This document shows, piece after piece, positions 1 to 11,966 of a stretch of DNA of 64,000 nucleotides. The notes below the pieces were generated by a model. The model made no database searches. It was not told where the DNA came from and saw only the letters and a list, made by a program, of their open reading frames with translations. Source of the DNA: Bugulina stolonifera (taxonomy: Eukaryota > Bryozoa > Gymnolaemata > Cheilostomatida > Bugulidae); NCBI GenBank assembly GCA_935421135.1, contig OW285189.1, positions 8,887,072 to 8,951,071 on the forward strand, read 5' to 3'. Positions within the stretch are counted from its first letter, which is position 1; each line of letters starts with the position of its first letter. The position numbers and the translations under genes were made by a program.

Positions 1-308
1 AATTACTTTCTTTGACGTAGCAGTGTCTAAGTGCTGTGTTTGAGGGGCTCTCTTATGGGTTACCATAGTGCAAGGCCTTAGTGCCATTGAATAGAGTGTA
101 GACTATAGACAGCGTTTGCTGTCTATGTATTTGCTGCCTGTACTTGTGCTCACAACACTTATAGTTTGCACACTTTGTGATGTATATTATAGTAACTCTA
201 CCGATTGATACTCTATGGCTTGTTGTTTCAGGTATAATTTCACAGGCTGAGAGTTGAGTAATATTTGTTTCAACTTGGAAAGACTAAGTTAAGAGTTTTA
301 TATCACAG
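1..308. other. No supported coding sequence; probable intron or upstream part of the first gene
   Basis: I see no convincing exon here. The stretch ends in TATCACAG directly before the first supported exon at 309, so it is most simply intron of the CNBD2-like gene, whose start codon would then lie left of the window. Confidence 0.4.
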
Positions 309-3300
309 GTGGAATACTGTATTAGACAGGCAGCACGAGGAAAGTTTTTTGTGAACATCTTGAAGAAATCAGCACTTGATGCAAGTAAGTGCTTGTAATT
401 GTGGGATATTTATGTAAATATTTACAAGATAAAATATAGTTATGTTCCCATTTTCAAGAAACGCAATACTTAATTTTTTATTGTATATCTTACAATGCTT
501 ACATTAAATCTAAATAAGGTTGTTTTGTTCTAAAAGGATTTTTTTTATCTGGCATTAACTGTAAGTTAATCAGCATGCATCTCCTGTTTGTTAATACTAT
601 TCAGCTTGGTCAATGACACAGCCTCTGTTCTTACCAAGAATTGGTGTTTGGTGACGGTTGGTGCTCATACTTTTCCAACCTGTGCTCTTGCATCTTATCT
701 GACCAGCACATCTACTCTCACACTATTATGTCACAGGTGAGCAATGGGTACGATACTAGAGGAAATAGAAAGGATGGTGAGCAAACCACCAGAGGAGAGG
801 TCAGACGACGAGGTCAACAAACTCCTGCCTTGGTTCCGAAAGAAATCAGATGTGTTCGGTTCCCTTAAGCCTGGTGAGTCTGCGTATACAATACTTGAGG
901 TGTGATTGTACTTGCATACATTTGACGACAGGGTACTGGATTGAGAAAGGTGATGTTTATCTGCAGGGATATCAACTTATTTCCACTTCCATGTTTGTAA
1001 ATTGCAAGGCTGCTGAATGTACTGCGAACAACACTACATGAAAAACACAAAAATGCAGAAATTCATGTAACTTACAATTAATACACAATCATGTTCTTCA
1101 ATGCAGTTGTAGCCCCAAGTCCTTTGTTGTGGAACCTATTTGTACAACATTGTTATACTTGAGAGTTATGTGAGGGCATATAATGGTGGACCACTACTTT
1201 ACACAGTCACTGTAGCTGCATCAGTATAATATGTTTATTTGTAGATGCAGTGGTGGATATAATATGTTTATTTATAGATGCAGTGGCGGATATAATATGT
1301 TTATTTGTAGATGCAGTGGTGGATATAATATGTTTATTTGTAGATGCAGTGGTGGATATAATATGTTTATTTATAGATGCAGTGGTGGATATAATATGTT
1401 TATTTGTAGATGCAGTGGTGGATATAATATGTTTATTTGTAGATGCAGTGGTGGATATAATATGTTTATTTATAGATGCAGTGGTGGATATAATATGTTT
1501 ATTTGTAGATGCAGTGGTGGATATAATATGTTTATTTGTAGATGCAGTGGTGGATATAATATGTTTATTTATAGATGCAGTGGTGGATATAATATGTTTA
1601 TTTGTAGATGCAGTGGTGGATATAATATGGTTATTTATAGATGCAGTGGTGGATATAATATGTTTATTTGTGGATGCAGTGGTGGATATAATATGTTTAT
1701 TTGTAGATGCAGTGGTGGATATAATAAGGAACTGTGAGCTAATAAGGAGATCTAGAGACAATATTATTATTAAACAGGGAGAGAAGGGGAACTGGTAGGC
1801 CTAATAATGTACCCTATATTATCATTATGTACTACTGAAGTAGTATATGACATACTGCATACATGTACATGTACATGCTACACTATGTCACAATAATAGA
1901 TGTACATTGTACACTTAATAAATGGTATCATCATTATCGAGTTTCGTATGACCCACTAACAGTGTTTGTTATCACTATCTACTGTCGGCATGTTCTAAAA
2001 TTTAAATCCTTTTATTTGACAGGATTAGTATCATGCTGTTTGCCTATTTCTTCCTCATTTTTCAATATTTTTATTGGCTCTTCTTACATGTATATTTACT
2101 TTTTATTTCTTTATACAAAGCCACACCCCATGTGTACAACACATGACTATGCTAAATATTGTTATATATGATTTATACGTTGTAGCATGTGTGTTGATGG
2201 AAAACATATGGAGATTTCCAAAATAAGTTAAAATACATTTTTACCAGTGAAATTTTTTCTTGTTCTTTACTATCTTTTGCCGAATCATAAGATTCTGGCT
2301 GTCCCTTTAGCTAACAATCAATAAAGCTGCTCTACATGTACATGTAAATACTGCATGTATCAGGTGTTATCCTCTCCTACTACAGTTTCTTCATAGTACT
2401 CAGCGGTAAAGTGTCAGTACACATCTCTATAAAGGATGATGACGACGACGCTGATGAAGAGAACAAGATCCAACAGAGTGAAGCAGAGCTGACCCATGCT
2501 CTTGGTCTCCCATACAAGAGACGGTCTATTGATAGAGTAGGCACTGCATTCCTTAACAAGGTTAGTATACATGTAAGTGTCATAGAATAAGGGCTGTCTT
2601 CATCAGTTCACCTAGCATTCTATATTTTCTGTATATTTATGAGTTTTACTGACACGTTGAGCACTGTCATTCAGTGTAATATTGTGTTATTACTCTATTG
2701 GCAGACGGCTGGAACAATGAGCTCTATAAGAGAGAGAGGTCAAGCTACTAAGGCTGATGTCACAGATCAATCTGTGCTCGAATCACAACCCGTTATTGAA
2801 GCATTCCAACGATCCAACACCAAGGTGGTCGATAAACCCAGATATGGACGGTATGTTGCCACAATAGGTATGTATGATATATAAAATATAGAGTTGTTCT
2901 TCCTCTCTTCATTGACAGCAGAGGAGAGAAGACAAATCCCAGTTACATTATATAGCTTATTAGCTACTCATGCATGTCATAGATTGTGTTAAATAATTCG
3001 CTGTACTTTTATTAAGTATTTAAGGTATGGTATGGTATGTTATGGTATGGTATGGTAAGGTATGGTATGGTATGTTATGTTATGGTATGGCAAGGTATGA
3101 TATGTTATGTGGTATGGTATGGTGTGGTGTGGTATGGTGTGGTGTGGTGTGGTGTGGTATGGTGTGGTGTGGTGTGGTGTGGTGTGGTATGTTTCCATTA
3201 ATGCACGCCTGTAAGCACTTGACCCGTTGTGCACAGCTTGTCTTTATTCATATAATTGATGTTAGAAAACGACCACATGTCTTTTTATATTGAATCGTTG

Positions 3301-6300
3301 CCGTAGCTGGAGTTATCTGTGTAATAGACATGTACAGGATATCATGGTCTGTTCAATATTAGTTGAAGACAAGGAGATAAATAAATGATGCTGTTACTCC
3401 CCCCCCCACTCTGCCCACAAACAGGATCCAGCTATGAAACAATTATTTTTAGCACAGGAGTCATAATACTTGTATAGCCAACCAATGGTGTCTTTTTCAA
3501 TGCAGCTGCTATTACAGTATTAGCTGTAAGCTAAGATATCATTTGTTAGCAGGTATAGATATTTTATAGGAATAAGTATTGTGATGGTACGCACAGTCGT
3601 CTCTTATCACCTGACACTCATTATTGTGTGTGCTTATATGTATATACCTGCTTGTATTCTACATTGCTTAACTACTATGTCACTGTATATACTTGTATGA
3701 TAATCACTAAGTCTTTTGGTACCTTTTATACCCATGTAAAGAGGCCCGACCTCTCAGAATCACTTGATATTCATTTTGTACATGAATTGGATGATTATAA
3801 GCAACTTTTGTATAACCCGACCTATTTTGGGTCGGCCGTCGGGCTTCCGGCGGCCATGTTGTTGCGCAACTTCCGGACGACCTTATGTCGTCTTTTCTCG
3901 ACACTACGTCGGGCGGAAGTCCTTATACTATATAAAGGGCCATGTTTTATCATTCGTTGTCTCAGTCTTCACTTGGCTTTCAATAAAGACACATCTATAC
4001 TTGATACAGAGACTTTCACTTCCTTTTGTCAGGTCATTCGCTTAGCGAACCGCCTACTAGGTCGGATCACTCTCTTTCAAGGTATGGTCTGAAGGTCAGA
4101 CTTGGGACCAGATGGGTCGTCTCTGGTAGTTATTGGACTACTGAGACCGCTCGATCTTTCATGTAATGAGAAGGCCTAGCACCACTCATAGGCACTTCAG
4201 TTTTGGGTCGGTAGTCGTCCAAGGACGACCGCACGAAATACCAGAAACCATTACAGTATTATACATGTATCTTGTTATGAGCTCTCTAGTTTTTTCTCTG
4301 TTGCTGCTGGAGGGTTTTACCTGCGACTGACTAAAATACCTGCCCACACATACTGTTGTGACTTTTGGTTATCTCGTTACTACTACAGGTGATGGGAAGA
4401 GTTTTGGAGAGCTGGCTCTGTTGAAGAGAGACTGTATAAGAAATGCTACGATTATCACAGAGTCCAACACTAGACTACTGATGGTCAACAGGCAGCTGTA
4501 TAACAGATGCATTAGAGAGTCTCAAGAGAAGGAATTCCAGGCTAAGCAGTTGGTAGGTAGGATAACTACTGTTAGAATTAGAAAACAAATTCTATATTTA
4601 AATATGTAGAGGTAAATGATAAATAGCTGTATGGGTAATCTCTTGCTGTTACACTAGTATCATTACTCTGCCGCATGAAATAACTCTTTCCCCTTTCCTA
4701 CCTATAAAAGAATTATGTTCACAAAATGTTATACATACTGTTACATGTATGTTATAGTTTGTACACATACTGTTACATGTATGTTATAGTTTGTACACAT
4801 ACTGTTACATGTATGTTGTAGTTTGTACACATACTGTTACGTGTGTGTTATAGTTTGTACATATACTGTTACATGTATGTTGTAGTTTGTACACATACTA
4901 CTGTTACGTGTATGTTATAGTTTGTACACATACTGTTACATGTATGTTATAGTTTGTACACATACTGTTACATGTATGCTGTAGTTTGTACACATACTGT
5001 TACGTGTGTGTTATAGTTTGTACATATACTGTTACATGTATGTTGTAGTTTGTACATATACTGTTACGTGTGTGTTATAGTTTGTACATATACTGTTACA
5101 TGTATGTTGTAGTTTGTACATATACTGTTACGTGTGTGTTATAGTTTGTACATATACTGTTGCATGCATGTTATAGTTTGTACACATACTGTTACATGTA
5201 TGTTATAGTTTGTGCACATACTGTTACATGTAATGTATGTTATAGTTTGTACACATACTGTTACATGTATGTTATAGTTTGTACACATACTGTTACATGT
5301 AATGTATGTTGTAGTTTGTATGCATACTGTTACGTGTATGTTGTAGTTTGTACACACATCGGAGTACTTTGAAGGATGGACTCTGAAGAGCAAGAGACAG
5401 TTTGCCATGAGTCTACAGCTGAGGACATATTCTTATGGAACTCCTGTTGTATGTCAAGGTCAACCTCTAGATTACATCTACTTCCTTCAAAGGTTGGTGC
5501 GTATATCTGCATACCGGTGATGGGTGCACATCAAATATTAAAACTTGTAAAATTTGGTGGAAATGGTATAAGATATGTCCATAGACGAGTGCATCTATAG
5601 ACTCGACTCAGCGTATCATATATAAATAAGTCTTATACATAAACTCACTTGCATGATTTCTAGTGGTCAATGTCGAGTGATCATAAACCCCTCCCTCCAC
5701 CGTAGTCAGTACCCCAGCTATCATGGATTACTCAATCAACTGTCTTCTGCAAGGTAAGAGGAGATAACACACACATGTATCTTCTTACAGGACTTATCTG
5801 TTCCTCTCCATTATCACAACGTGGACATTGGACTGTACTTACATATCATATTTACTGTTTCTGAGCACATGTATTTTGAATGTTATTTACATGTGGACCC
5901 TATCTATTTCAACTATGAAATAGAGTGGATAAATTTCCACATGGGTTGCATAGCCTACTGACTTATTATAGTAGATATTGTATAGCATGGGTGGGGTGCC
6001 TGGGGGATAGAACCTGCTCTCTCTCTCTCTTGCTGGTTTCAGTGCTGCTCTCACCTTTTCGAATGCAACTTGCAAACAGAGTTGACTACGTCAAAGCATA
6101 TGTTAGACTAGGATTTACATGTATACATGTATATTAATAGGTCTATATATGTATTAAATACAACTTAGAATGAGTGTATCCGTTTACAGCTGCTACTCTC
6201 TTGCTGATGAGTGTTTCCCACGCCGGATTATTAGAAGAGGAAGGAAGAAAGGCTATGCAATGCACGGATATGATATCTGTTTAATTGGTTCCTACAACAT

Positions 6301-9300
6301 GATAGGTGAATACAATAGTGTACTACAATAAATACAATAAGAGTTCCAGACCATGTTATCTATTGTTAACATGAGAGGTCTATATTTAGCAGAAGAGTTG
6401 AGAGGTCATTGTAAGAGTTGAATGTTTCCACAAAGCTTGGGCTGGAAATATATTATTAGAATTAAAATATATGTTGAATTATACGGTGACTGATATATGT
6501 GATGCTGTAGTCTGATGCATAGCCTTTATCCTACTTATGAGGCAGTTAAGTCTATTGGAGCGCTTCAACTGCCTCTCGCTTTTTCTAAAATTACTGCTTG
6601 TTATGATTGTTACACAATGGTAGAGATTCTAGTAAATGAATGAGCAGACAGTCGAATAATATTACAGCTACTAATTGTTGTCACTGACATTGATGCCACT
6701 AACTCTCCATTGTTATACTTATTTATGGTAATGTACTGATGTCTATGCAGGTGACATAGAGTTAACTAATGGTTTACCTACATACATGCAGACGGTAATC
6801 TGTGAACAGCAGACGGAGGCATTTGTTATAGATTTGCGTAACTACGATCGTCTAGTCACCAAACGACACGCTTTTACTGGACGACTAATTGCCCAGAATG
6901 CATTGCTCAAGCTGAGTAATAGAGCGTTGAGGTTCCAGCACATTCCATTGTTGACTGCCGTGGTAAGGAAATCCTCTGGTCAGCTCCAGGATGACAGATA
7001 CAAGCAGCATTACATAGCACACCAGAGGTAGGTGCTATGTCATGTGGTGGTGCTATGATGTGTGTAAGGTGGTGGTGCTAGGTGGTAGTGCTAGGTGGTG
7101 GTGCTAGGTGGTGGTGCTAGGTGGTGGTGCTAGGTGGTGGTGCTAGGTGGTGGTGCTAGGTGGTGGTGCTAGGTGGTGGTGCTAGGTGGTGGTGCTAGGT
7201 GGTGGTGCTAGGTGGTGGTGCTAGGTGGTGGTGCTAGGTGGTGGTGCTAGGTGGTGGTGCTAGGTGGTGGTGGTATACTAGGTGGTGGTGGTATACTAGG
7301 TGGTGGTGGTATACTAGGTGGTGGTGGTATACTAGGTGGTGGTGGTATACTAGGTGGTGGTGGTATACTAGGTGGTGGTGGTATACTAGGTGGTGGTGGT
7401 ATACTAGGTGGTGGTGGTATACTAGGTGGTGGTGGTATACTAGGTGGTGGTGGTATACTAGGTGGTGGTGGTATACTAGGTGGTGGTGGTATACTAGGTG
7501 GTGGTGGTATACTAGGTGGTGGTGCTATCTGCTATGTGGTGGTGCTAGCTACTAGGTGGTAGTACTAGCCGCTAGGTGGTGATGCAAGCTGCACCCTAAT
7601 TTTCTTCAGTTATTAAGGTGTATTTGTCTAATTATCTTAATATTTTATTTAGGCAGAGACAGTTAAATAAAGCTAAGTTTGTAACGCAGCACTCCCTTCC
7701 TCTGGTGAACAAAGTGGAGAACCGAAAAGTAGAACAATCCAATGATGAAACCAAAGAAGTAAGGCTATATTATTCATATCAGTAGCGACTGTTCCAAAAT
7801 GATATGCCAGTAGTTTAGAGTTGACAGCTATGTTTTAATATTAATAATGCTAGCAGATATCAATGGCTGAGGTTAGACTTCACTATCTTTTAAACCAGCA
7901 TCACTGAAAGTTTCAAGACGACTAATAGACATTTACTGAAAGAGATGCTAGTTTGGGAAGTTTTTTGGTTGTATTTTGCGAATTTGAGGTTCTCGCATCG
8001 AAATATTATGTGATGTGATGAAATTAGTCTTAGACGCTAGGTTGATGTGTTTACTGTGTTCTACAAGATCATTGGTCAAGTCAAAGTGTGACCAAAACGT
8101 AGATCAAGAAGTCATGGAGATGACGTCAGCAGCAGTTAACGATATTTGTGGTCTGCTTATATTCATGGCCATCTGCTCTTGATGTGTTCCCCTCATTTAG
8201 GATGCATACATTTGCACTAAACCCGTAAAAAGAGTCGTCATAATGTACATGTATATGTTATAATGTAGTGAATCTTCACTAAATGAGAGTTGTCTTATCT
8301 TAATTTTTTAAGTTGTCCGCTCTTGCTTCAAAACCTAACCTCAACATATAGACATTTAGTAATGGTTACTATCTGCATTTAGATTCACAGAATTATAGAA
8401 CCTGTAATATATTTGCACTTCTGGTGTTACTTCCCTCTAAACATGTATAGAAATGAAATCTATAAAATATCCCAGTCTTATAAAACTATCATCAACGTTT
8501 TCCAGAGGCTACCGTTATGTACAATGGTAGCACAGAAGTCAGTACCACCCCCTAGGTATGATACTGTTAAGTTACATCTTCGAGAGGAACAGAGGATGAA
8601 CAAGCTAGAGGATAAGATTCTTGCCTTTCATGGCAAGATTGAGAGAGAATCAGTGAAAACATTATCCGGTCCTGTAAGTGATTTTAACGCTGCTAGTCGT
8701 TTCACATCATAACTTTACTGTGGAGGCCCCACATGTTTGTGTTCAGTAACTGATGTTATAATAATACTGTTGTTTTGACCAAACCAAAACAACTAAAAAG
8801 TATTGCTGAAAGACTCGCCTGGTAAGGAACTGGTTATCCTGAGATGTATTTGTTGTCAATTCAAACCTCGTAATTATGCACTTCTCACATGGTTTCATAA
8901 GTTCTTCTCTATTCTAAACATCAGCCACTGTAATTTACAGCATCTGCCATGCAGATATTGTAAATTACGATAGCAAAATGTTAACAGCATGCAGTATTAC
9001 CATGACTATCGACTTCTCTCCCCACTGGTGGCAGTGACTACTTGTGGTTATAATAGCAGAATAAAATATTTCACTCATGTTTGTTGTATTTCTACCACTC
9101 TTGACTTCTTTGAGGCCTTCCAGTCTTGAATGGTAGACGGAGATATTGTTGAATGATGCACAGTCATGTGCTTTGTTCTCATGTCCTGCTGAACTTCAAC
9201 TCGAATAAGCCCTGACCTTGACCTTGTGTACTTTATTATAGGTTGAACAAGTGTTGGAAAGTTTAGAACCTCAGAACCTTGGTATTAGATCCTGTCCACA

Positions 9301-9322
9301 TGCCTGTTCCATCAAGTTCTAA
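309..9322 (+). CDS. CNBD2: Cyclic nucleotide-binding domain protein, CNBD2-like, 12 exons, 5' end and one internal exon not found
   Basis: Exons: 309-384, 742-873, 2386-2560, 2705-2867, 4389-4552, 5347-5492, 5706-5753, 6190-6305, 6751-7027, 7653-7758, 8506-8673, 9242-9322 (TAA). All junctions except 873/2386 agree in phase, giving about 550 residues. The first cyclic-nucleotide fold shows FFIVLSGKVSVHI and the phosphate-binding cassette FGELALLKRDCIRNATI. A second fold follows with FFEGW-like EYFEGWTLKSKRQFAMSL, GTPVVCQGQPLDYIYFL and DIELTNGLPTYMQTV. That order and the text of the second half are typical of CNBD2-type proteins, which are cilium/sperm-associated in vertebrates. Exon 2 uses a weak acceptor at GTGAG/CAATGG, because the better-looking CACAG/GTGAGC would put TGA in frame. 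Exon 2 ends in phase 1 but the next exon needs two bases, so an exon with the start of the first fold is missing. Several introns hold minisatellites. Family assignment is from memory of motifs, not a search. Confidence 0.85.
1226..1730. repeat. 33-bp minisatellite, 15 copies, in the second CNBD2-like intron
   Basis: A 33-bp unit containing TATGTTTATTTGTAGATGCAG is repeated about 15 times with few changes. Because 33 is divisible by three, long open frames exist on both strands (MFICRCSGGYN repeated on +), but they start and stop with the array. TGT/TAT variants follow a three-unit pattern, suggesting a 99-bp higher-order unit. Confidence 0.95.
3022..3192. repeat. GGTAT/GGTGT pentanucleotide satellite
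   Basis: A run of five-base units changes from mainly GGTAT in the left part to mainly GGTGT in the right part. It lies in the CNBD2-like intron between exons at 2867 and 4389. Long open frames over it are repeat artefacts. Confidence 0.95.
3720..4255 (+). mobile_element. Possible solo LTR or promoter-bearing retroelement remnant
   Basis: A block much richer in GC than its surroundings sits in an intron. It has CCGACC/GGTCGG inverted motifs near 3815-3840, a TATA box (CTATATAAAG, about 3929-3938) and an AATAAA about 50 bases further on (near 3983), the order expected of U3-R-U5. TG and CA termini can be proposed, but no target duplication was found and there is no internal coding region. A CpG-like promoter island is the alternative. 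Confidence 0.4.
4735..5346 (+). repeat. 32-bp minisatellite ending at the exon 6 splice acceptor
   Basis: About 19 copies of a 32-bp unit (core ACATACTGTTACATGTATG, then TTATAG or TTGTAG, then TTTGTAC) run up to the acceptor of CNBD2-like exon 6. The last unit supplies the real acceptor TTGTAG and the first exon bases TTTGTACACAC, so nearly every unit carries a copy of the junction. Confidence 0.95.
7028..7575 (+). repeat. Compound GGTGGTGGT minisatellite starting at the exon 9 donor
   Basis: The array begins at the donor of CNBD2-like exon 9 (AGAG/GTAGGT). The left part repeats a 13-bp unit (CTAGGTGGTGGTG) about 15 times. The right part repeats an 18-bp unit with an added TATAC about 15 times. 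Reading frames through it are repeat artefacts. It is strongly G-skewed on the + strand. Confidence 0.95.
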
Positions 9323-11966
9323 CTGACGTTTCTCATTATATTAACTATCGGATCACGAAACACTATATGATATGCACCAATTAGCTCAATTGATTATGTA
9401 TATGTTTTCCTTTAGCTTGAGGTGCAAACTGTCTGAATGACGAGGTGCGTCTTTTGATGATAAGTATAGAACTGTGGTGATTTGGGAAGACATTCAATGT
9501 TTGCCTGGATTGTCTAAACAATTACCATTGTTTTGAAAAACTTGGGACTTGGGCTATTGCTTATGTGATTTATGTATCAAGGTCTAATGGTACACGGTTA
9601 TATGTTTTCCATGTTAACTTTTGCATGATTTATCTATTATTACTGAGGAATATGCAGCCTGCCTTGTCTATTCCATGTACACGTACAAGTACACATACGT
9701 ACAAGTACACATACGTACACCTACACATACGGTACAAGTACACATAAGCACACATGTCTTTATCATGATAGATTTTTGTCTTTTTGCCATCCCGTGTTTG
9801 CATATTTGTAAATATTTTAAATTAATGATATTGTTATAGTGATTTTATTAAATAGTCCATAATTTGGCTTAGCAATCTTTACTATTTCTATACTACATGT
9901 GTTATATTTATTATAATACATAGATATACTTGTAAGTGCATGTATGTATGTATGTATGTATGTATGTATGTATGTATGTATACTTCATAGCATCCATCAT
10001 GTCAGGCATGTAGCATATCAAAATACATATTTAATACAATTTTCAAAGTTTATTAGTTACATTCTTGAATCTTGTTTGCAACATCTAATACGGAAAACTA
10101 ACAACATTAAATATAACTTAGGGATCAGAGAAACAGTAGATAATTTATACAGGCTGTAGTTCTATAGAAGTAATTCATTATGCAGAGAAAAGATTTTTAC
10201 TAGCATGGTAAAACTGTGAAAGTTGTCTTCTCTCCTTCTTGATGAAGCTGAGAAAGAGAGGGCACAACTTCTAAAGTTATATACGTGGTAATCTACAGGG
10301 TCATGCAATACGCCAATATACTAGGCAAACTATGCAATAGTGAAGTTATAATTATGACTGCTATAATTGGAGGTGTGATCCATGATGATGTGCAAATCTG
10401 CGTGAAACTCTTCAATAGACATGTACATGTATATAATATATTCAATTTTATTTAATATTCCATTATATTCTTTTGTATTCCTATGATAAAAGTTCAGCAG
10501 GTTTTTACTTTACATATGCAGTACACAACCATATATTCATGGGTTGGGACTGTAGTAGTTATGTACTGATAACAACAAACATTTAACGTCTGTACATTGT
10601 GTATGTCCACTGCAGGGCATCAGGCAATCCACCATACACTGTACATCATCAATACTGTACACTGCAATTATAGTAGAATGCTAATAGCTGATCTTCCTAC
10701 GGTTTAAATCATAACAAAACTTAAAGAAATTGTTCATTGTTGAGCTTAGTGCTGCAGTTAGAGTTAAACTAATAATGATTGCTCAAAGGTAAGTAGTAAT
10801 ATACATTGCACAGTGAGTATAGAGTGCTGCAAAAGTACAACATACTCTTAGGTGTCACTGTTGACATAGGCCATACAGCATACTGCGAGTATAATATTAC
10901 ATTTTGTAGGTCTAACATTTACTGCAAGCGCATTCACAGTTTCCAGCGCTAAAGTATCAACAGTGATAACATTTTTATTCATGATCACTATTCTGATAGT
11001 ACTAGAAATCTACTCTTTACAAGTTCTAACTTTTTTACAAATGCACGAGAGCTGAGAATACTCCTTATGGTCAGGATTAGAAATTGTCCTCTCTCTATTT
11101 CTGTTCCTCTCATTTGAGAGATCAACAAAAATTGAGAGAACAACTTATAATTTGATTATTAGTACTACTGCATCAATGCTAATGCTAGAAATATAAAAAT
11201 GTAGTACGTGTAAATAAACGTCGGTGGACTGGCGTTATTTCTAATCACTGTAGTCTGTGAACCAACAGCGCATATTATATTACGTCCATGAAGCATGCTG
11301 TAATGTTATGACAATCATAATTACCCCAAATTTTCATGTCACATTGGCCCTCCTTCTCCTCAAGGGAATAAGTTGCCATCATGAAGGAATATTATATGAC
11401 ATACGGTTTAGCTAACTTCCTCTTGTTCATAGAGTAGACTGTTGGGGCTCAACTTAGATTTAGCTAAGCAGGAAGAGGTTGTCCATATCTGAAGGTTTCA
11501 CAATGTAGAGCCATGTAGACAGTCATAAACTATTGATCGCAATGTGAAATGATACAACCTCTCTGCCTAGAGTTTTCTCCCTTGTAAAAGGACAACTTCT
11601 TATTATAATCAACAGTTTAGAAGCTAGTGCCTATATAATATATAACTGCTACCAAACCAATCTACATTCACTATTCTTTTAAGCTGTACCATCTAAGATT
11701 GGTATTACATGTACATGTACATGCTGACATACTGTATTACCAAAGGGGATAGATATCAATTATTGCTTCTACCACTACTAAGACTGGGCTTAGTTTCTAA
11801 CTTGTCTACCAGTTCTACCATTTCTAACTCCATTCTACATCATATTATGTTGTCGCATCTCATGTATGTAGGCAGGTTATTCACATGTTTTTGCTGCTGC
11901 CATTGAGTGGACATAGTTGACCTATCACATGATGAGATGTTGTCCCAATGAACCCAATAACTAACC
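9323..11966. other. Intergenic region, no gene recognised
   Basis: This is presumed 3' UTR and spacer after the CNBD2-like stop; an ATTAAA at about 9847 is a possible polyadenylation signal. It contains a short ACATACGTACAAGT repeat (9675-9745), an ATGT run (9938-9980) and three copies of a dispersed inverted repeat around AGTTGTC/GACAACT (10219-10272, 11079-11152, 11553-11610). I found no exon with supporting splice sites on either strand. Confidence 0.6.
9938..9980. repeat. ATGT tetranucleotide microsatellite
   Basis: About ten uninterrupted ATGT units in the spacer downstream of the CNBD2-like gene. Confidence 0.95.

Noticed and set aside
1207..1798. Three long open frames of repeated peptide
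   Set aside because: They exist on both strands only because the 33-bp unit is divisible by three; no splice or start context.
7238..7562. GGGGIL and RWWWYT repeat frames
   Set aside because: 18-bp minisatellite in an intron directly after a splice donor.
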